From Termitomyces sp. T153 (lineage: Eukaryota > Basidiomycota > Agaricomycetes > Agaricales > Lyophyllaceae), in contig JACKQL020000017.1 of the NCBI GenBank assembly GCA_018296165.2, forward strand, positions 186,001-250,000: a DNA stretch of 64,000 nucleotides. Direction: 5' to 3'. The notes under the pieces are model-generated. The model ran no database searches. It saw only the letters and a program-made list of their open reading frames with translations, and was not told where the DNA came from. Below are positions 59,133 through 64,000 of this stretch, piece after piece (position 1 is the stretch's first letter; each line of letters opens with the position of its first letter). A program made the position numbers and the translations under genes.

Positions 59133-59507
59133 TCTGTAGGGGCTGCCGCCAAGGCGACCTCTTCTTCAATCAACTCCAGCGCTGAAGCATACATCAGTAA
59201 AACTAGAAAAAATACGTTCTTAGGTCTATCTATCACGTCTGTGGCTTCTATCTAGAACAATTAGTAAAGACATCAATTAGCTCATGACAACAACCACGAT
59301 TGTACTGCGCAGCTTCAGAATAGTGATAAGTTGGATCATTAGTTAAACACACTCTACGAAAGGTTCAGTGATTAAATCCGTCCCCTAAAATGCCAAAGAA
59401 ATAAGTATATTTCACGCCCACCCCGACCCCACAGAAGACCTTGAAGGCAACCTCCCAAGATCATAACTAGGCCTTTCCATATCCTTCCCCCTCAATCCCC
59501 CCAATCC

Positions 59508-60769
59508 CTACCTCCTGCACATTCGGACCCTGCCCAGGAACCGCACTCGCATCGCACTCAAAGTCGTCTTCCGGGGCCCATATTTCGACTGCGCCCTGTA
59601 CCCAAACGAGTTCAAACGCGTCGCAAGAAGCAGCACGATAGTTGCGGCGCCCGAGCAGGTGTAGATCGATACAACCGTCATAATCGCAGCTGCAACGATG
59701 CGATCTGAGCCGTTTTTACTTTCTTGGACAAAGCCGAACCACCGGACGATGCTTAGGGTGAGGATAAAGATACAGTATACGATGGGGTATCTGCGGTCTG
59801 ATACTAAGATGAAGGGATAGGGAAGGGAAGGAAAGCTTACGCGAGCATGACGATGGGCTGCATACAAGTTAAATTTCAGACAGAGGAGAAAATGACATAC
59901 CGGTGTCGGTGACTCATACAACTGACGTCTGTCGGCATGTGTTGCGTTTATGATGACGAACATGAGGATGAAGAGCTACACGAGGCAAATTATGACCTTG
60001 AAACTCGGACCGATTGTTTGCCCATCCCTATTCGCCACCATACACCCGCGAACGTGTATATTGCGATAAGCTGAAGGAATGCAGGTCAGCGTTTGTTGAT
60101 GAAGATCGACAAAAGTTTTGCTGTATACGACAGTTGACATTGCATCTCTCGTTTCTCCAGGCCCAAGATGCTGAAAAACTCCTCGATTCATGTTAGTTCA
60201 AATTGATGGAGAGATGGACGATCAAGTTACCTTGAGCTGTGCACACCAGGGACCAATTTCCAACTTGCCTTGACTCGCCCACTTGACGTTTGCAGCTGCT
60301 CCCAAACTTTGAGTGAAATCGGTAATGAAAAGCGACAGCTAAACAACAGATGAGTCAACGAGGCGGATACAAAAACGTGATATCACTGCACCATTAGTAG
60401 GTCCATAGGCTCCTGGACCACGCTTATCCGGTTTTTAGGCTTGTGTCAAGAATACTGGATGACATTACGCTAGAAAGGCCTAAATTCAAGAGATACATAC
60501 TATGATACTATGATGATACAGAAAACGTAGGAAACAGAAAAGGAGCGATAGAAAGCCAACTTCTGAAACAAACTACAGGTACACTTAAGCTTCATAGTTA
60601 CAAGAAAGACAGGCCGAAAACATACGGCAAGTGCTTCGTTTCGGCTGAGACAATGAATGGCGCGATCACCGCTGAGAACCTTGTAATATTCTTCTGCAGT
60701 CCAGATAATGCCAGCAGGGGGTCGTCTCCAATAAACCAAGTCACTCCGGTCCGCTACACCTCTGTTCAA
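59508..60769 (-). pseudogene. GPCR-like seven-transmembrane receptor gene, probably a broken paralogue
   Basis: It is a multi-exon gene on the minus strand. The N-terminal part has IWTAEEYYKVLSGDRAIHC and SRNEALA (about 60,700-60,640), then after an intron a first membrane helix, FSVSYVFCIIIV. Next come RISVVQEPMDLLM, the exon at 60,231-60,338 with LSLFITDFTQSLGAAANVKW, and GKLEIGPWCAQ, motifs I know from fungal Git3/cAMP-receptor-like GPCRs. The exon at 59,901-60,181 has VFQHLG and FKVIICLV-stop-LFILMFVIINATH, with TAG at 59,976-59,978 probably replacing TGG. Small exons follow (59,841-59,857; 59,508-59,790) with YPIVYCIFILTLSIVRWFGF and a last helix. The loop usually carrying YWCWI and the fifth helix seem missing. 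The role would be sensing at the plasma membrane. The stop and the gap argue for a pseudogene. Confidence 0.5.
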
Positions 60770-60996
60770 ACTTGAACATAATTCAATACAATCTTATTGA
60801 CATCTAGAGAAACACAGACATGTCACTGAGATGAATGTCACTGAAAGGAATGGATACATACCTGCGCTCGCTAACCTTCTCGAGGCTGTTAGATGATCAT
60901 TGGAACCAGCATTTGGCAGGAGCGGGCTAACAAATATGCCAATTGCAAGGTTACGGTTCTGGGCCCGAAATCTTACGTTCCTTCAGCGTTTCAAAC

Positions 60997-61906
60997 ATGA
61001 ATGCACCACCTGTTACCAAGAAGCAACCTGAGTTCGATCTTTTGGGTGACTTCGACACCAACACTTCCGATCCCGTTGCACAGACTCAGGACTCCAGGCC
61101 GCCGTCCTACTCTCAGTTTGATTTCCGCGGTTCCAGCTTATCTGCCAATTCATTGTGGAGCCCGAGCCCGCTTGCGGCTAGCTCTGGCGGTGACATGGGT
61201 ATTTGGGGTGACGTGAAAGGCAACATTAAGGCGGGAAACGATGATGTATTTGGTACAGATGGCGACGGATCTCTCCGACCGGCTTTTGAAGCAGGATTTT
61301 CAGATTCGGTCCATCGTTAAAGAGGATGAACAGCAAGACTCCAATACAGCTCCGGAGACAGACCTATCTACAGTGCCTCCAGCAGAAACCCCTACAACTG
61401 AGACATCGGCCTCTCGACAATCCGGTTCCTCAACTCTGCGAAAGGATCAGGACTCTAATTCATCCAGCATTCAACCAGAGGGTATGACCTCTCAGCAAGC
61501 AGAAGGCACGGATCCCGCCTTGAATGTAACAACGGTTGCAGAATCTCCCAATATTCAACAAGATAATGCTGACCCTGCAGGCAAAGAAGCTGCTGCGGGA
61601 CAGCCATCTTCGACTGAAGAAAACGAAAGGGATAAGAAACCCAAGACTGGAAGCGAGAATGTCGAAGCTGTCACCTTGACTGCTCCTGTCATCGATGAAG
61701 AACCTTTTCCGGAGAAAAACAGCGATCGGGTCGACAAGGCGCTAGAGTTAAGAAATGGAATTTCCCGAATTGAAACAGATATTATCCAGATTAGAAGCAA
61801 ACTAGCATGGTCATCTTCTACTACCTCCAGAGTCGAGATTTTAGCTCAAATGGAGAAGGAAGAGGAAAAGCTGAAATCCCTGAAAGCAAAAGCCGAACGG
61901 TGGTAG
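60997..61906 (+). CDS. Acidic protein with C-terminal coiled coil, family not recognised
   Basis: The start ATG at 60,997 gives MNAPPVTKKQPEFDLLGDFD, followed by a serine/proline-rich part (PPSYSQFDFRGSSL). The frame must change to reach the second half. An intron at 61,246-61,303 (gtattt ... ttttcag, 58 bases) does this exactly, giving about 283 residues. The second half is acidic and rich in T, S and E (DSNTAPETDLSTVPP), and ends in a likely coiled coil (RIETDIIQIRSKLAW; AQMEKEEEKLKSLKAKAERW). The frame is also open upstream to about 60,943, so an earlier exon is possible. A polyadenylation signal AATAAA follows the stop at 61,925. It is divergent from the GPCR-like gene. I cannot assign a function. 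Confidence 0.55.
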
Positions 61907-62515
61907 AGCTTGGGTAGGTGTCCTAATAAAGCTTTGAACACATATATGATGCTTATTTCATGTTTTAGTGTCACAATCAGATGAAAAACCCTCCACCACG
62001 ATGGACTTATCGGAAGCGCCGGCTCAATCATTCATGGGTAGTGCTCCAGACCGCCATTATTGCCTGCCTCTTAAAGAATATTCGGAATGTGGTCATTCTT
62101 GCTGGACCTACTGATGACAAGCAAGGAAAGGCTCGAAAAAACGTACTCACCGTCAGACTCGACAGGTGAGTCCACAAAGAACGTGTTCTTCCGATGCTAA
62201 CATTTTGCGCGGATTTAGCGAGCTGTGTATATCAAGTCGGTAACAAGGAGGTTACTGTTACTCCTCCAACTTCCAGTTCATGATGCAGTCTGCTATATGT
62301 TCATCTCCCACTCAAAGCGATACCCCAAGCGAAACCCCTTCCTCACGATGTTATGACTGAAATGACCTTCAACTTTTTTCTCAGGTTTGTCTTATTCCAA
62401 GGAATCTGCCCTTGATTTAGGATGTTTGTAGGATTCCCATGTAAGTTTTATGTAGCACTATGATATTCTCAGTTGTCCACCCTCGTAAATTCAGCTTCTC
62501 TCCAATTCGTAAGTA
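61907..62515. other. Intergenic region between convergent genes
   Basis: It carries the AATAAA at 61,925 for the plus-strand gene and presumably the 3' untranslated region of the minus-strand mannosidase gene. No further gene is seen. Confidence 0.5.
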
Positions 62516-64000
62516 TCAGCGTGCTTGTGAGAATCCGCCCGTGGACAAACTCGCTGGCAGATCACCAAGACAGTCATCGGCGCCAGTTTTATCTGCTGTA
62601 AGTGTGATGACAATTTCTCCTCCAACACGGAAGGTATCGTAGAAGTCGAAGTGACAGCGCGATGTCGAGGGCACACCGTTGATGGTGACATTCTGTACGT
62701 ACGCAGCTGTGCCAGACGGGATGGTTTTCTGCACGGACTTGGCGTCGTAATTAAGCGTCGTGACAGTAGTGCTGACATTGAGGAAGGAGTTGTGAATGGT
62801 ATATTTTGGAATGAAAGGGGAAAGGACGATGAATTCTGTGGTTGAGGGGACTACAAGTAACAATGAGGAATATAGGAGCCGCGAATTGGAGAAGTGTATA
62901 CTTACCTGGATAAAGACCAAGGAGGTGGAAGGCGAGAAGGGACGCCATAGCAGCTTGATCGTCATTTCCAGGTAGGCCAGCAGGAGCTGTATTGATGTGT
63001 TAGAAATGATGTTGCGAAATGATTGGACTACAGAGTACTAACTGATATCAAAGTTTTTAAAAACGACCTCTCGAACACGATCGACAGATAAAGCTGGGTG
63101 GTTGGCATAATGGTATCCAATCGGCGTCTATAAAGCGAGAGAATAATCTGAATTGTATTTCAGGAATTCAAGAAAAAAGTACCAACTTGGAAGGACGGCT
63201 CGTTTCCAGCAAGATAATATCCGGCCTGACAAGAGTGAGTCCGGTTAAGTATTATCAAGATTTACTTACATTGAAGAAATGATTCAGACGTTTGACAAAA
63301 GTATCCTGGAAAGAGTGTTGGAAACGTATGTTGACTAAGTGAACACTACACACGTTACCGCCCATAAGGTCAATCAAGTGTGCAGTGTCGTGAGGAGCAA
63401 ACCTGCGGCAAGGTCTGATATCAGTATGGATGTCGAGGGCGACTCATGGACACACACACCAGCTGTACTCCCAGGAAGACGATTCGTAAAATCCAACCAC
63501 ATTATTACTCTGCAAAGAGCAAGCTCGCGATGTATTCTTGTCTTTGGGTGAGCAATCAACGGGATTGGTGAACGCAAACGAGCCGTTTGAGAATCTTTTC
63601 TGCATGAAGCCTTTTGCAAACGCCTCAAGGCCCAAGGCATATTCCAATGCAAATATGACGCACCTTGGAAACCATCACTTTCGACACTAGGGTCCCAAAC
63701 ATTCCGATAGAACTGCCTCCGAAATCAGTCAGATGCATCTAGGTGAAAAAGAAAACGCACCAAAGATCGATTTGTGTACCTCTCCATGTCATCAGTCTTT
63801 CCCAGAAGCTGAGCCACCTGACGAATTCCAAAATCTTCGAAAGCATACTGTAAAGAACCTCAAAAAACTTGTAACAAGCATGAAAATTATGTTGCACTCA
63901 CTTCAAGCGTTCGACTTCCCTCTCTCGTTTGTCGTCCTGTACTGGAGACATCCAGCACTGCAAATGGAACATAGCCAAATTGTCTAGGTCATGGTGTAAG
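62516..64000 (-). CDS. GH92-family alpha-mannosidase (partial, 5' end beyond the window)
   Basis: The gene splices cleanly with GT-AG introns of about 44-75 bases. Exons in view are 63,902 to beyond 64,000, 63,780-63,847, 63,664-63,712, 63,460-63,610, 63,354-63,402, 63,270-63,305, 63,187-63,225, 63,043-63,127, 62,906-62,986 and 62,516-62,850; one small exon may be missed. The protein reads GYVPFAVLDVSSTGR, YAFEDFGIRQVAQLLGKTDD, FYRNVWDPSVES, GFMQKRFSNGSFAFTNPVDC, SNNVVGFYESSSWEYSW, FAPHDTAHLIDLMGGN, AGYYLAGNEPSFQ, then PAGLPGNDDQAAMASLLAFH, with the GNDD motif of the GH92 catalytic domain, HLLGLYP, and a C-terminal domain ending STGGFSQAR. GH92 enzymes are calcium-dependent exo-alpha-mannosidases, usually secreted or in the secretory pathway. 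The visible part looks intact and under selection. Confidence 0.85.

Noticed and set aside
1..64000. CRISPR arrays, rRNA genes or bacterial operons
   Set aside because: No regularly spaced short repeats or rRNA sequence are visible, and introns and LTR elements show eukaryotic DNA.

Overview
The window is fungal nuclear DNA, most likely from an agaricomycete mushroom. The evidence is: short GT-AG introns of about 50 bases in the right-hand genes; chromodomain-carrying Ty3/gypsy elements of the Tf1/sushi kind; a retroelement combining reverse transcriptase with a tyrosine recombinase; a fragment of a multi-copy agaricomycete protein resembling DUF6589; and strong CpG loss in the repeats, as expected from long-term cytosine methylation. 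I cannot fix the genus.

Bases 1 to about 45,300 are almost entirely nested LTR retrotransposons. One family, called family L here, has LTRs of about 1.05 kb. (1) Element F lies on the minus strand at 25,335-36,131. Its missing 3' end and 3' LTR appear inverted at 1-1,254. It had inserted into a reverse transcriptase/tyrosine recombinase element, now split between 1,255-1,978 (minus) and 36,132-37,680 (plus). The two pieces rejoin in frame at a shared 5-base duplication, so a segment of at least about 2 kb, and possibly up to about 25 kb, has been inverted. (2) Element C (1,979-12,039) is full length with two LTRs, followed by the 3' third of another copy, D (12,040-14,606), whose LTR A ends at 25,334. 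(3) Element B (15,439-25,095) sits inside LTR A with the target duplication ATTTG. (4) Two younger, CpG-rich solo LTRs (16,844-17,826 and 28,692-30,708) have matching target duplications. A second family, S, with 368-base LTRs, occupies 39,054-45,182 and cuts a DUF6589-like gene.

The most interesting feature is a gene on the strand opposite to pol, between the chromodomain and the 3' LTR of every family L copy. It has a conserved start, at least two or three small introns, a block of exactly 111 bases encoding a C-x2-C-x6-C-x15-C-x2-C-x6-C pattern (that of fungal Zn2Cys6 DNA-binding domains), a basic stretch and a long coiled coil. Element B has lost recognisable gag-pol but keeps this antisense gene, its LTRs and its primer site. 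Both LTR families also have a primer site complementary to a stretch inside their own LTR, which suggests Tf1-type self-priming.

From about 45,300 rightwards CpG is normal. A tRNA-like B box abuts the S element. Two diverged copies of a block of about 2.7 kb lie about 8.0 kb apart (46.3-49.0 and 54.1-57.0 kb) and contain a degenerate tandem unit of about 460 bases. I see no convincing gene between them. At the right end are a seven-transmembrane GPCR-like gene with an internal stop (minus, 59.5-60.77 kb), an acidic coiled-coil protein gene (plus, 61.0-61.9 kb), and the 3' two thirds or so of a well-preserved GH92 alpha-mannosidase-family gene with eleven exons in view (minus, 62,516 to the window end).
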